A stretch of 64,000 nt of DNA from NCBI GenBank assembly GCA_958299035.1, contig CATQJL010000112.1, positions 1,410,123 through 1,474,122 on the forward strand, written 5' to 3'. The stretch is from Cylicocyclus nassatus. Taxonomy: Eukaryota; Nematoda; Chromadorea; Rhabditida; Strongylidae. A program made the position numbers and the translations under genes. The notes beneath the pieces were generated by a model that was not told where the DNA came from, did no database searches, and saw nothing but the letters and a program-made list of their open reading frames with translations. This document shows positions 23,157 to 35,522 of the stretch, one piece after another. The stretch's first letter is position 1. Each line of letters begins with the position of its first letter.

Positions 23157-24524
23157 ATGGGTTCTAGTAGCTTGCTTGAACAACGGCAAGCTGAGGAAAA
23201 GGCAGCATGGGATGCGTATTGGAAGGTGCGTGATTTAGAATCGCGAGGCACATTCATTCCCAGAGCACGATATTATGCCCACAAATGGTTTGATGCTCCT
23301 GCCACATGGTTTAGAGGTACGTAGAAGTGCACTGATGAGAACAGGCTCATCAAGAATATGCTATTTGCAGAGACAATTGTGGAGCCACTGAACAACAAAA
23401 ATCGCCTTCCATACTATCATCGGAAGCTATCTCGTGTTCCAGAGATTGACGAGTGTGGAGTTAACGACAAGGTGATGTTCAAGTTTTCTATTGGAAGCCT
23501 TGGGCATGTTTGCAACCGCAGTTAAACAAAATCACATACCCCTCTTTATGTGTTTTTGCAAGGTCATTTTGCGATATTCTACATCAGGAGCATTTCAACA
23601 GAGTGCACATGCATCAGCTATGCAATGCACAACTCTTCTTAATGGCCTAATTTGCTGGAAGTTGACCGTGTACATTTCCAGGCATGTTTTTTTGAAGCCA
23701 ATGAGCAATTTCGTTTAGATAAAATGGTCGATGGTTTCATTCTACAGGTGAATTTGCAGTGCGATTTTTTCCTGCTCTTTTTTAAGCTTGCATTGAGCCT
23801 TCAGACCCTACGTCATCGCGCTGACCGCTGTTTGAACTATCACGAAACAGATTTTTCTCCATGCGCTAAGGTTTGTGCTCGTGCTTTTCTTCGAGTCCGA
23901 CACACGTGCTCTTTTGTTATGCTTTCGATAACTTTAGACCACGGAATATCGCAACATCTTTGGCTCTATTCTTTTGAACGTTACTACAAACTTCTTTCAG
24001 GTGATCGAAGATTTAGAAGAAAATGAATTGAATTTTTTCATCAAATACGGTGAATTAGGAGGAGAGGCGGATGTGCGTGACGCTTATATGAAGCAGAAAC
24101 ATCGACTAATCTGGGAGCGGCGCCATCCTGAGATTATGGAAGAGCGGAAGAGGGCTTTGAAAGAACATAAGGTTTGCAGGGCTTTCCATCACTTATGTGC
24201 GTCAAGCTAGCGCTGGTGTCAACTTAGTGTTCGTTTGTCACATTCAGGAAAAACTGGCGAGAGGGGAATTTGATTACTCATTCTGGAAAAAGGGAATGTT
24301 TTGGCAAGATAAGAAGAATTATGAGCCGCCGTACGAATTCCACATGTCGAAGGCTTCTCTCGAAGGAGACAAACCTTTGTCTAAAGATTGGGAATACTAT
24401 AAAAAGGTCCTAGATCTTTGATCGGTCTTCTTTCATTTGATCCCATATACCATATTTCCAGGTTGCGCAAGACCCAGAATTTGATAAAGAACAAGGAAAG
24501 AAGTCAGAGTTCCACTTGTTTTAG
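23157..24524 (+). CDS. Complex I subunit NDUFB10 (PDSW)
   Basis: An accessory subunit of mitochondrial NADH:ubiquinone oxidoreductase, in the membrane arm on the intermembrane-space side. Seven exons keep phase: 23157-23316, 23371-23471, 23682-23747, 23805-23870, 24001-24171, 24248-24406 and 24462-24524, giving 261 residues. Recognisable parts are RVPEIDECGVNDKACFFEAN, with its conserved Cys pair, LRHRADRCLNYH and CAKVIEDLEENE. The C-terminal half is rich in charged residues and aromatic (W, Y) positions. The ATG lies 16 bp after a TTTTGCAG acceptor at 23140, which fits SL trans-splicing of a downstream operon gene. An AATAAA lies at 24598. The next gene starts 339 bp after the stop. In C. 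elegans I recall the orthologue lying next to exos-3 on cosmid F59C6. Confidence 0.95.
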
Positions 24525-24862
24525 GTATAAAGTCGATTATGTTTGTAGCGCAGTCATGTCTAAAAGCTTAGAATTCAGGAATTTAGCATAGAGCGACAAT
24601 AAAGTATTCATGGCATGTTCTGTTATCGTGGGAGACGTTTTTCGTTGAATACATCCAGATTCATTTCACATGTACCTCGATTTTCAATCATTTTCGTCCC
24701 ATTGACTTGTAATAGCTCTCCCTCTTGTTTTGAAATTCCGGTTAACTCTTAATCTTTTTGTTCTCATCTCGATATGAATTGAACTTCCGCATCTTTTAGT
24801 AAATATTTTTGTTTTTGGATGATTTATCTTATTTGCAGGGCTGTATCTTCTGCCACTGTTAC

Positions 24863-25832
24863 ATGCTACAGACAATTTCTAGAAATGCTCTGTATGCACA
24901 AGGACAGTACATAGGGAAGATCAGGTACGTTCCTCACCATCTTTTATACTCCGGTATCTACCTTTATCTGTCCCAAATACATTCTATCATTTTGTTCGCT
25001 TCCCTAAAAAACAACAAAAATTCGTATCTGAGTCCTTGTTCGGATCTTTGTGGAATGTTGGTAGCAACTTTTCTTTTTTGCTATTATTTTTTGTGCAATC
25101 TATTTCAATTTAGAGAATATTTTTACTATATCAATCATGAGGGAATGTTGTTCCTGGATGATGCTCCGTATAAGAATTTCACCTCGGCTTACAAAGGCGA
25201 GTAGTCAATCCTTTTTACATTCTAAACACTCAGTAGTTTAGTTCAGTGACCATTCCGATGAGCGCTAGTAAAAGCGGCATTATTAAGATGTTGCTTTCCT
25301 GAACTTCTTCTACAAACAGTTACGGATGAACACTACCGATCGCTTCGCTGTGAGATACTTCTTTATTATCTTTGCTCTTTTTTTTGGATTCGCGTGAAGG
25401 AGATTCGATTTTCTGCAGGATAAATTCCCATATATAAGTCGTTGTGGGTTAGAACGAAACTATCTGAGATGCGATGATCGTCCGATAGTATTCACTGATT
25501 TTGAAGAGGATGGAAAATTGCTACGAATTGGCCAATCTACAAGGACTTTTCCGTTTGAGGTAGTCTTATATTGTAGTAGTTGAGCACACTGTCAGTTTTT
25601 GACTAAAATATAAGTTATTTCCTAGCCAGCTTCGCTGTCAATGCTGAGTAATGGACGCCTATATCACAAAGCACCTTTCTGTGACTATGGTCTCGTAATG
25701 TCGAGAACAGCGGATAAACTGTTCCCGCTCTTTACTTTTGATGGTGATGGCTATCCATTAGCGTTTCGATGGAAGGGTAATGTGTACACGCTGACAAATG
25801 AAATACGGAAAGTGGTCGAACATCAAGAATGA
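24863..25832 (+). CDS. UPF0598 family protein (C8orf82-like)
   Basis: A conserved animal protein of unknown function, suspected to be mitochondrial; I do not assign a reaction. Five exons give 184 residues: 24863-24924, 25114-25196, 25288-25349, 25419-25559 and 25626-25832. Family landmarks are REYFYYINHEG, LFLDDAPYKNF, GLERNYLRCDDRPIVFTDF, FEPASLSMLSNGRLYH and FRWKGNVYTLT. The second intron (25197-25287) begins with GC, not GT: only AAAG followed by ATGTTGC keeps the frame that continues FLNFFYKQLR, a segment also present in vertebrate members. The ATG follows a TTTGCAG acceptor at 24838, as expected for trans-splicing. AATAAA is at 25205 + 1000 (26205-26210), beyond a TTAA-flanked MITE that occupies the 3' flank. 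Confidence 0.94.
25197..25287 (+). other. GC-AG intron in the UPF0598 gene
   Basis: The upstream exon ends in TACAAAG and the intron starts GCGAGT. The downstream exon starts after ATTAAG at 25287. No GT donor nearby keeps the frame: using the GT at 25201 leads to a stop codon in the later exons. GC-AG introns are a known minor class in nematodes. Confidence 0.75.
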
Positions 25833-25856
25833 ACTATGTGTTACCCTCTACCTTAA

Positions 25857-26163
25857 AGGCAGTAGACAGGCAAAATGGACCCCTGTCAGATTTTGGTAGT
25901 TTCGGGTAGTGGACCCCCCAATTACACCATAGCCCCAACCCCAACTTCCAGTTGATGCGCTAAGTCCTGAAAAAAGCGCTTCAAACTTCCACCAATAACG
26001 CCCACTCAATGGAAGTGGGCGGGGCTGGTGGAGTTTTGAAGCGCTTTTTTCAGGACTTAGCGCATGAATTGGAATGTGGGGTTGGGGCTACGGTGTACTT
26101 GGGGGGTCCACTACCCGAAACTACCAAAATCTGACAGGGGTCCATTTTGCCTGTCCGCTGCCT
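25857..26163. mobile_element. TTAA-flanked fold-back MITE, family 4, copy 1
   Basis: The element has arms of about 140 bp that pair almost completely: AGGCAGTAGACAGGCAAAAT at the left and its near complement at the right, with a central CACTCAATGGAAGTG. TTAA lies on both sides (25853-25856 and 26164-26167), as in piggyBac-type target sites. A more diverged relative with the same ends is at 46027-46461. It sits between the UPF0598 stop codon and its probable poly(A) signal, so it is probably part of the 3' UTR. Confidence 0.82.
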
Positions 26164-26307
26164 TTAAGTCCCTTTGCGACTAGAATGTATTGTAATGATA
26201 TCTCAATAAAACATTGAAAAGAACTTCTGTTGTTTTCCAAGGTAATTATCCCAAATTTACATGCCTATTCTGACTTCGTCATAAATTTGTACAAGAGAGT
26301 TTGTAGG

Positions 26308-29300
26308 ATGAGTGCTCCAGGAGCTCCGAAGAAGCCGCGACTTTCGCATAAAAGGCAAAGTTCTTCGACTTTTACTGAGGTAGTGATTTGAAGAGGTTTC
26401 AATGGTTTCTATGATTTGAAAAAGGGAGGAAGTCGCGAAGACCTATACATAATTGTCTGTGTCTGTGAACACTGAAACTTAGTATCAGGGAGAGAGTGCA
26501 TGGATTCCATCTTAACGAGTACAGAAGACATAGCACAGATAGAATTATTGTGCAACTGCCTGCTGTTGAGGTCCATGACGAAAATATCGAACCAGTGAAT
26601 GTATTTTGTGTGGAGCCAAACAACTCGATTGTTACCAGCGATGAAGCGGAATATTTTCGTGAAACTTTTGCCGTAAGTTTTCATGTGCTAGATAGACAAA
26701 AACGGTTTTGCGTTTGTGATTCAAAAGCGCTTGTCGCATGTTCATTTTTGTCCATCAGCAGCAGAAGTCTATTGATACCATGGACTATAAATTTTTTAGC
26801 TCGTTAACAGTCATGGATTAGGAGCTGTGTGGATATCCGAACAAACGGCACTTGAGGTGTCTTCATGTGACGAAAGTTTCTACTTTCTTGCTGCTTTCCG
26901 CGGTCCAGTTTTTGAGCATCTCAAGGGACTGGGAGTAAAGTATCTTAATCACACTGGAAACCTCACTTAATTTTTGAGTCAGAGTTAATACTTCAGCTTA
27001 TATGGAGCCCATGCCGTTCGCCATACCTTGAACATTGGCGGCGCTTTACCAAGATGGGACTTTCCTGTATATTCCCTCAACCTCACTGGAGCTTGCGTTT
27101 GTTTCACAGGGTTACCTGTGGGGAAACGGGTAAGTGTTTACCTAAGCGGCTTCGATTTTTTTCTTCTTTAAGTCATTAGTTTAATTTTTCTGCAGGACGA
27201 GTTGAAGATGAAAATAAATTACATGAACGGCATTGTATCCCCCGGTTTGACAGAGAAAGTAACCCATCTTGTTACGGATTACTGTGATACTCAATCCAAG
27301 AAATATACGGTGAGGACGAAAAATGTTGTGGCATTGATTTTCTTATTGAAAAACTTTTTAATACGCGTTCTCATACGCAGGAAGCTCGCAGAATGTGTTT
27401 GCCGATCATGTCTCCACTGTGGATAGAAAAAGCGTGGGAAGCTTCTCAGAAGTTTTCTTTGGAAAATTTTACGTCGACAGAGTTGAATCAGCGCTATCGA
27501 ACTCCCATTTTCAATCGAATGGTTTGTCATGTACAATTCAAGATTGCGCTTAGATTTAGTCCAGTTGGTTAATGTAATTTTCAGGTAGTCACAGCAACAG
27601 GTATCGGAGGTGATGAACGCATTGATATTGCACGACTCGTTGAATTAAATGGAGGTCGTTTTTCTGGAGATATGAAGAGAAATGAATGCACTCATCTGAT
27701 TGCAGACCATATGAGGGGAGCAAAGTATAAGAAGGTATAGTTGCCGTTGTACAAGCATTTGGCATTTTGCCGTTACATATTAATTTTTGTTTACGTTCCA
27801 TTTTACTAAGTTAATCGCTTGAGCAGTTTGCGCAGTTTTGCATCACAGCTGTTGCTAGTTCTTTTGTTAGCTTGAAGATTGCTATATTGAAGGTTGATTA
27901 CTGCAAATTTTCAAGGCTCGTGAGTGGGGATCCGTCAAAATAGTACGTGCGTCGTGGTTGAGGAAGTCTATTCAAGCTGGTTACGTTCTTCCGGAAGGGT
28001 AAGTATCATTCATTCTGTGAATAGGAGACGCGAGACCGCTTGCACACATCGTCTCAACAAGCGTAATCGTGTACTTAGCAGGTCTATACTAGTTTTTTTT
28101 TATAGTACTCTGCGTTGATACCACTGCTTAAAGAACAGACTCAATCTTGTTAAGACAACGTCCGTAATGCGGTCTCGCGTCTCCCAGTCGTAAAATAGAT
28201 GACATGTCATTTTCATTTATCTTGTCTGTCTCTTGAGGTTAAGATTCGATTAAATTTATCTCAGAGCGTTTGACCCCGAGAGGCGTAATCGGTGCAGTAC
28301 ACCAGTGCTAACAACACGAGTACCAGAGCCCGACGAATTGGATTGCAGTGTGATTCCAGGTACTCACTTTTGTTTGTTATTTTTCTTTCACTCAGTTTTT
28401 GTAGGTAATGGAGGACGTTTGGACAATTCAACATTTAATACGCAGATTTCGAAGCATAATGAGGACCCGGCACCTGATTTGGAGAGGACGCCGCTGACTT
28501 TAGTCAGGTTGGCCGTCCACATATCTCCTTTTTTGTTTATACCAGACTTTCGACAGAACCAATATACGCCGAGAAGGTAGCCGCCACCGCTTAACTCCAT
28601 CCATACAGAATGCTCATGATCCAATCAATGAGCTTGATGACGCCTGCTTGAAAGGGGATTTCGATTTTTTAGAGGTGTTTCTTTCATCTCGTTTATGTGC
28701 AAGGGGTTGAATGATAATTTTTAAGGGCTGTCGAGTGTGGATATGCGGAGCAGAGCAAACGAACTTGGATAAGTGGAAAAAGATACTGGATAGGTCAGTT
28801 GGAGTCATTTCTTTCATGTTGAGTTTATTCAATATGTCTTAAAAGTGTCTTCCTTTGTTTCGGCATAAATATTGTACTTCACTAGATCTCACATTCGACG
28901 CTTTCTTAATAGCCTTCAATGTTTTACAATTTCTGTTGAAATTCAACAGATAAGCAGTTGTTTTTGAGATGAAATGTTAGCGTTTAAGAGTGGTCTAACA
29001 AAACCATTATTGAGCCAGTTCAATGATTCTTGCAATATTTCGATATTCTAAACGTATAGAAGTGGTGCCACTCGTGTGGGAGGTATGGAAGCGGCCAGCC
29101 ACATTGTTGTGGTGAGTGCGTCCACAACTGAGCGTGCCCGACTGTTACAAGCCAAATCTAATGGAGCGCATGTCATACGCGCTGATTGGATAGTGGCCTG
29201 CTGTAGAGAAAAGGATCTAATTAGTATGGAAGGTAGACAGAAATGTTTCTGATATTGCATGTACTTATATCCTTCATAATTCGTTTTAAAGAATACGTTT

Positions 29301-32300
29301 GGGATCCTGAGGACACTATACTTCATACAGGTTCAGTGCATCCCAGTAATGTGACTGGTAATGTGGAAACACCTAGAGTGAGTGTCATACCATTTTCACT
29401 TTATACACGTTTGCGGAATCCCGTATAGTAGATCCCTCTGTTCCCTTAAAGTTTTTGCGATTTCGAACGCAATCTATACTTTAGCGCAACGAAACAGCTG
29501 CTTTATGGCCTACAAGTGCAGCTACGACCAGCAAAGAACTAGTCGCCTCTGACTACTTGAACCTGGCACCTGTTAAGAATTCGGCGACCCCAGATATATC
29601 GAATCTTTTCCGGTACCTCTTAGTTTTGCTTTTGCTTTCGACTAAACTGCACTTTTTTCGAGCATTGAAGTTTCGAATGTGGAGAGTGACACCGGTCGCC
29701 GAGGCACAGACTTCCAAGGAAATACGTTCTGCTGGAGGTATTGGTTTTATCTTGAATCTTTCAAGCATATAATCTTATTTGCCATGTTTTGCATAGAACT
29801 ATAGTCTCATACTGCTTGTTTTCATTTGGCTTGTGGTATTTAGGTACTGTCGTTCCTTCCGACGACGCCTCCTATGTGCATTATCTAGTTTGTGATCACA
29901 TCGAATGTGGGAATTTGCCTCTAAAGGGGAGTTACGATCAAATAGTTACTGTGTTCTTCGTGGTGGGCTTTCATGATCTTCACTTGATTAAATATTAGTA
30001 ATGCTTATAGTCCCGGAAAGTTTCATTAATCACAAAATGAAAAATAATTTGCAGAAAAATTGTCTACTGAACAACCGCATACTGAAAATCTCTAGTCATC
30101 CTCTCTACAGGCCAATACCGGCTGTAGAGGGAAGCCAAGTGTTTCTGAACACCGTGATTGTCGTCAGCTGTTTTAGTGAGTACGAGAGAGTAAGTTACAT
30201 ATTCGAAATCTTCATTCAATCAAATGAAAGGTCTCATTCAACGCTAGCTGGTCTTGTCGGAGCTCACAAAAAGATTCGGTGGACGGGTACAAGAATCGTT
30301 AACGAAACGAAGCAAAGGGGAGCTGGTAAGTTTATGCAAGGCTATTTCGACTATGTTGATTCTTACATATCCCAGCTGGCTGTGACCCATGTGGTAGGTG
30401 GCAGTGAAGGAGAACGTGTGCTTGAGGCTCGTAGGCAAAACTTTAAGGTATCCTAGTCTTACTTATGACTGTGTCACTGAACACTGATTTAGGTGGTAGA
30501 TCCATCCTGGATTATCGAGAGCATTATCAACGACAAACTACTGAAAGAGGATCATTTTCCACTTCGGGTATGGTAATCACGAAGTTTATTGTTTATATTC
30601 TTCACTGCATGCCCAACATCAGTGGCTCGAAAAAATTCAGGAGAAGCGACAAGGGAAGCAATAGGATTTTTTTTTACATGGGGATTGTGGCGTGACTCAC
30701 ACCTGCAAAAAAATTCGTCCTCTAAAATTTTCAAGTTGATGATAAGGCAGCTTAATTAATTTGTTTTATCTTCTCCCATGAAATGACTGTTAGTTATTGT
30801 CCAAATAAAGTCGTCCTTATTTACTTTTGTCAATTATATCCTCAGAGATTACCAGCTCATTCTTTGGAGCGGGAAAGTAAAGAGCATCCGCCTCCGAATA
30901 CATTTAGAATTTCACAACCATTCAGAGCACTCTTCCTTTCCTCTTCTACCTTTCTTGCTTCTTTCATCTTCTATAATCCGAATACTCATATTGATCACTC
31001 ACTCTTGAAAAAAGATTTATATTGGACAAACTCATTCTTGAAAGATGAATGCGTTAACGAACTCGCAGTTTCTAGGATGAGGCTTATGCTTCATATGAGG
31101 GCAGAACGGATTACCTATGGCCTGAAGCGGAGCAAATTAAACGGAGAAGTTGCGTCGAGCCTGCGGATGACTTCTCTGACCTCATCGTTGAAGAACTACA
31201 TGCTTATCCAGATGATAAAGTGACCACACCGCGTCGAACTGGTCCCGATGTTGGTCAAACCTTCAAAACGCCAACAGTGGTATGTCTTTTCTTTTAATTT
31301 TCTTTCACTAACTCTACGTGAACTTCTTTGTTGTAGTCTTCGTTGATGACTGGTAGTGTTGGTGTCATATTTTTACTACTTTCTCTTACCGAGCTTTCAT
31401 TGTTCAAGTCTTTTTTCCAGGCATGCGCGACATCCACTCCTTCATCAGCAGTACCTAGAACGCCGGCTGCTCCATCGGATAGGAGCCTAGATATGAAGAA
31501 AGCCTTTAAGCCACGGTGGGTACTATAAATATGCTAGGTGCTGAAATTTATGGGGAATTTTTGAAACTTAGTTATCTACCTTGTGATTCAACGAGATTGG
31601 CGGTTGGAAGGCGACCGCTGCCCCCGCGACGCAGTCTGCGTATCGCTCGCGAAAATGCTCTGATCATTCTTTAACTTTGATTAGATCACGAAACGCCTTC
31701 CAGCCGCCAATCCAGTTCAAAGGGTACATAGGGCCTTCTATAATGTTTTGTTTATTTTCCTCTTCGAAGATAATACTTACAGTTTCGAGGGCCTCACACA
31801 AGCAGTAGAGAATATACCATCGCCATCAACATCAGAAGCCCCTGAAGAAAGCCTGGTAATTTTCAAACGCTGCTTTTTTTGTCTCATTTATCCTTTTCAA
31901 TAAAATGATTTCGGCTCAGTATATTATTCATCCAGTCTGAATCGAAAGTTGGTCGTCTCCTGAAGGAAGCCGTTGTCAAGACAGCTGCTCCGAAGCGTCA
32001 CGCCAAAAGTGATCCCGCCTCTGTCTCCGCACACATTTCTCCCACCAGTTTGCTTGTGACTAGTTCAAAGGTTGGAGGAGTTTATTTCCTGGGTTTATGA
32101 GCCATTGGTTTGAAATGTTGCTGTAATCAGGGTTTGCGTAAACCTGTACTGCATCGAAATGTGCAAGTGGTAGTAAATGAACCACTCTCGACGGAGAATC
32201 CTCAATCGTCATCTAGTCATCAGAAGAATGACATGATGGTATTGAGAGCACGAATGACAGAACGCTTAGAGCGGAGGAACCAAGAAATAGGTATGGTATA

Positions 32301-34929
32301 TCTTATGTTTCGGAATCTCAAATGAGTTCCACTTCAGCAAGGCATATAGCCGACAGTAAGGGTGCTACTGTTACGGCGTCATCTACATCCCCTGATCAGA
32401 TGATAATGTCGCGACGTCGCAAACGTACACAGAACGGCGACAACTCTGGTCCATCGGCGAAAAAAACGACGCAGTCATTGTCACCTCCGTCACCATCTCC
32501 GGATGAAACTGTACAGCCGTTGATTGAATGGGAGCCTGATATACCCACTAGGTACTTTTTTCAGCTGGAGGCGATGAAGATTTGTAAGGTGTCCGTGCTC
32601 TGACAGCCAGGGTTTTTCAGGCTGTCATCTAGCGCCATACTTGGCCTGAAAGAACCATCCGATTCCACTCGTCAGACGGTAACTTTTGAGGGATTCATAG
32701 TAAAACGAAGTTACATGTTTTTTTGCACTTCACCTAAAGCCTTAGGCATACCTGCGCATCGAATCAAGGCTCAATTGGACATTGAAATATATGAAACATT
32801 GTTATATGAACTTTTTATGCGCACTTTGTATGTCCGCGCAGCGTATTCGAGAAAATGGCAGACCATAAGTCATCTGGCAGTTGGACGTGCAAGGATGCCA
32901 AGGCAGTATGTGCATAAACAAGCTGGTGAATCATTTATGCAGCAGTTAGCGATGTGAATGTTACAGCAAATGCTTAGGTCGTGTTTATAAGGCATAGGTA
33001 GGTTGGTATATATGAATGGATACAACTGTTTTCAGACATCAGAATCAGTGAGTGATAAAGGGCAGTACTATGAATGCATAAAAGAAGGACCGCTGAACGC
33101 TGAAAGGAGGTAAATTCATATTTTACTCTGCCATAACTTGCTGCAAAATCCTTTGAAACTTTTCATTTTCTGCGATAACTTCCTTGTTATGTTTGCTGTA
33201 CATGCTTTACCATATCTTGTTCAGGTCCATTGGCGAAGTAGCACAAGAGCGTACTTGCGCTCCTCAGGCACCAGTTTCTTCTTGCTTGAATGCTGCTAGC
33301 ACTGTAGCGACCGTGGCTGCATCATTGCGGAAGATTAACTCTGAGCCAGCTCGTGTGGAGGCAGCCATGAAAGACACTATATCATCAGATCACCCAAATA
33401 ACATGAATACTCGAAGCGCTCCGGAGTTTGGTCAACGGACTTTGCAATCTAAAGTTGGTGAACTTCCGGAGACAAAGAAGATGCAGCCACTCGCCAGAAT
33501 TCCTACGATCAAACAAGAACGGATATCTTTTGAATTCAGCGCAACAACTCGTCATTTTATTTTCACGTCAGTAGTACCTCATGTGAGTCGAATTACTTTC
33601 TAAAAGTACTTAATCAGCAGACTGTAATCATTGCATCAGTTATCGCATTCGCGAGTAATCCTCGTAGAAGAAATACCGTAAGACTGCGTTTTTTGTTTGC
33701 CTGCGTATTCTTTCTTCTGATTTTTGGCTTGTGGGGCCAGTGATGCAAAAAGCAGATTTAGTGGTGTCTCCATTGTGTCTTCATTCTCGCTTCTGAAAAA
33801 TTTCACTCCAGTGTGGTACAGCTGATCAGTGCATTCGAGTGGATTGTGCTATAAACGGATAGAAGTGTCATTACAGGAGAAGTTGCGTTTGTCCAACATC
33901 ATTACTCGATTAGGAGGAATCGCGGATGCGGGTGAATTAAGTGACGAAACTACACATCTCATTTGTGGAAAGTTGGTTAGTAATGAATGCTCATCCTTAA
34001 TTATTTCCTTTATTTCCTTTTAATCTTCATCTTCTTTTATTATGTGAGAGAAGTACTCTCGATTGAAATCTGACTTGAATCACCGAGGTAAATCTTGTTT
34101 GTTTGTTTGTTTCGACAATTGCAGTGCAGTTTTTTCCAGGGCCGGTTTGATGCGAGGTTTCTTTGTGAGTGTATTTTTAGATCCGCGGCTCGAAACTCAT
34201 GGGGTGCATAGCAAGCGGCAGATGGGTCGTCGGTTCAGACTACATAGACAAAAGTCTCGCTGCAGGAAAGTGGCTGCCGGTAAGGTAGTCGCCCGTAATA
34301 ATTTTTCACATTATTTAATGCTACGTAATGGCTTCGTCTGATAATATCATTCAGGAGGTCGATTTTGAAGTCGGTAATCCTGAGCGACTGGCGGGACTTA
34401 ATTTGCCGGAAAGAGAGATGAAGTTAGCACGTGCTTGCCGTCGATGGCGATTGAAACTGCGCAGCAATGACTCTTCCGAAGTAGATTTGATATGCGCGGA
34501 TGTTTTACAGTTTGCTTTTCGAACTTCCATTTCCAGAAAGTGGGAGCATTTGAAGGATGGCGTTGCATTCTATATTGTTCGGACGATAAGGCTGCTGGTC
34601 TGATTCCAATGCTCAGAGCAGGAGGGGCTGAAGTAGTAACAAGAAAGTCTAACGATGGTGCTCCCCTTGTCTTCCGCCCAACACATGCTGTGGTATGCGG
34701 TAGTAGTCTGTGGAATTTGGAGGTGAGTTTAACTTTCTTATTCAGGGCGAATTCGTCCGCTTTTTTCTTTCGATTAACAACGGTTGTTTAGGAGCTAAAC
34801 ATGCTAGTCAGCGTTGGTGCCAAAGTATTTCAACTCGAATTTATCTCCAAGTACCTAATGGAGGACAATGTCGATGAAGAAACATGCTACCATATGGACT
34901 ATAAAAGAATTTTGCGGTGTCCGCATTGA
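26308..34929 (+). CDS. mus-101: TopBP1/MUS-101, multi-BRCT checkpoint and replication protein
   Basis: A scaffold for replication initiation and ATR checkpoint activation, with BRCT domains that bind phosphoproteins in the nucleus. Early exons that keep phase include 26308-26379, 26800-26934, 26997-27129, 27196-27309, 27381-27521, 27595-27734, 27916-27998 and 28265-28359. BRCT-like segments: CVCFTGLPVGKR...VTHLVTDY with the WIEKAW end (about 27060-27460); VVTATGIGGDERID...CTHLIADH (27595-27998); CRVWICGAEQTNLDKW...ADWIVACC (28727-29240); a further one with VTHVVGG and DPSWIIESI (30120-30570); and a C-terminal pair, THLICGK...GRWVVGSDYIDKS (33870-34285) and RCILYCSDDKAAGLIP...FISKYLMED (34540-34880). 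Ser/Thr/Pro-rich linker exons lie between 31100 and 33590. The ATG follows TTTGTAG at 26306, 476 bp after the upstream stop, so operon membership is possible. The exons around 26480 and 30840-31000 are less certain. Confidence 0.93.
28104..28129. other. SMART adapter sequence embedded in a TopBP1 intron
   Basis: These 26 bases are identical to the synthetic sequence on the left side of the assembly gap (complement of GTGGTATCAACGCAGAGTAC and flanking bases). It lies in the intron between exons 27916-27998 and 28265-28359. On either side are diverged inverted copies of GGAGACGCGAGACCGC (about 28022-28037 and its complement at 28171-28186). The exons on both sides join in phase, so gene order across the join is probably right, but the intron contains non-genomic bases. 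Confidence 0.93.
31584..31723. mobile_element. MITE family 2, copy 2
   Basis: A diverged, shorter copy in a TopBP1 intron. The left end GATTCAACGAGATTGGCGGTTG pairs with the right end CAGCCGCCAATCCAGTTCAA. It retains CTCTGATCATT and GATTAGATCACGAA from the family interior. The upstream exon (ending KKAFKPR) finishes about 70 bp before it. Confidence 0.72.
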
Positions 34930-35522
34930 ATAAATCAAGTAGTTTTTTCTTTTTTTTCTCAGCATACCAACATATCGCTTTTATATTCTTTCTTATATAT
35001 CTCTTCTGAATTTTGCATCGGGACGCAGCCCATGTTAATGCTACTTGAATCCTCTTGTAAGTCCAATTTATTGTTCGTATTTCAATTTCCATCCTAACGC
35101 ACATCGATGATGCGTCTCAATTCTTTGTTGGAGGATGTCCCTACAGGTTGCCCATGTATGCCATTTCTGTGTATTACGCATTTGCCTTTGTGTTACATGC
35201 ATGTCTTCTTTTATGACTGTAAATACGACAGCGGATCAACATCTTTGTAGATTTTGTAATTTGTATGAAGTCTTTCTCCTTGAGTTTTCTCGTGCACTCA
35301 TCTCCGATTCATTTGCGCACGTCAATCAATTGTAAATCATTGTTACAAGCGTTATTGGCTGATTTATGGGATCTTTAAATAAACTGGGGCTTACTTATTA
35401 CGTGTTATGCCTGCACACTACAGTCCAAATCGAATCATGTTGACCTTTCGAATAGAACAGACGAATGCGAAGGATTCGGAAAGTTCACAATTTTCAGATT
35501 TCGATCACTATTTTATATTGGA

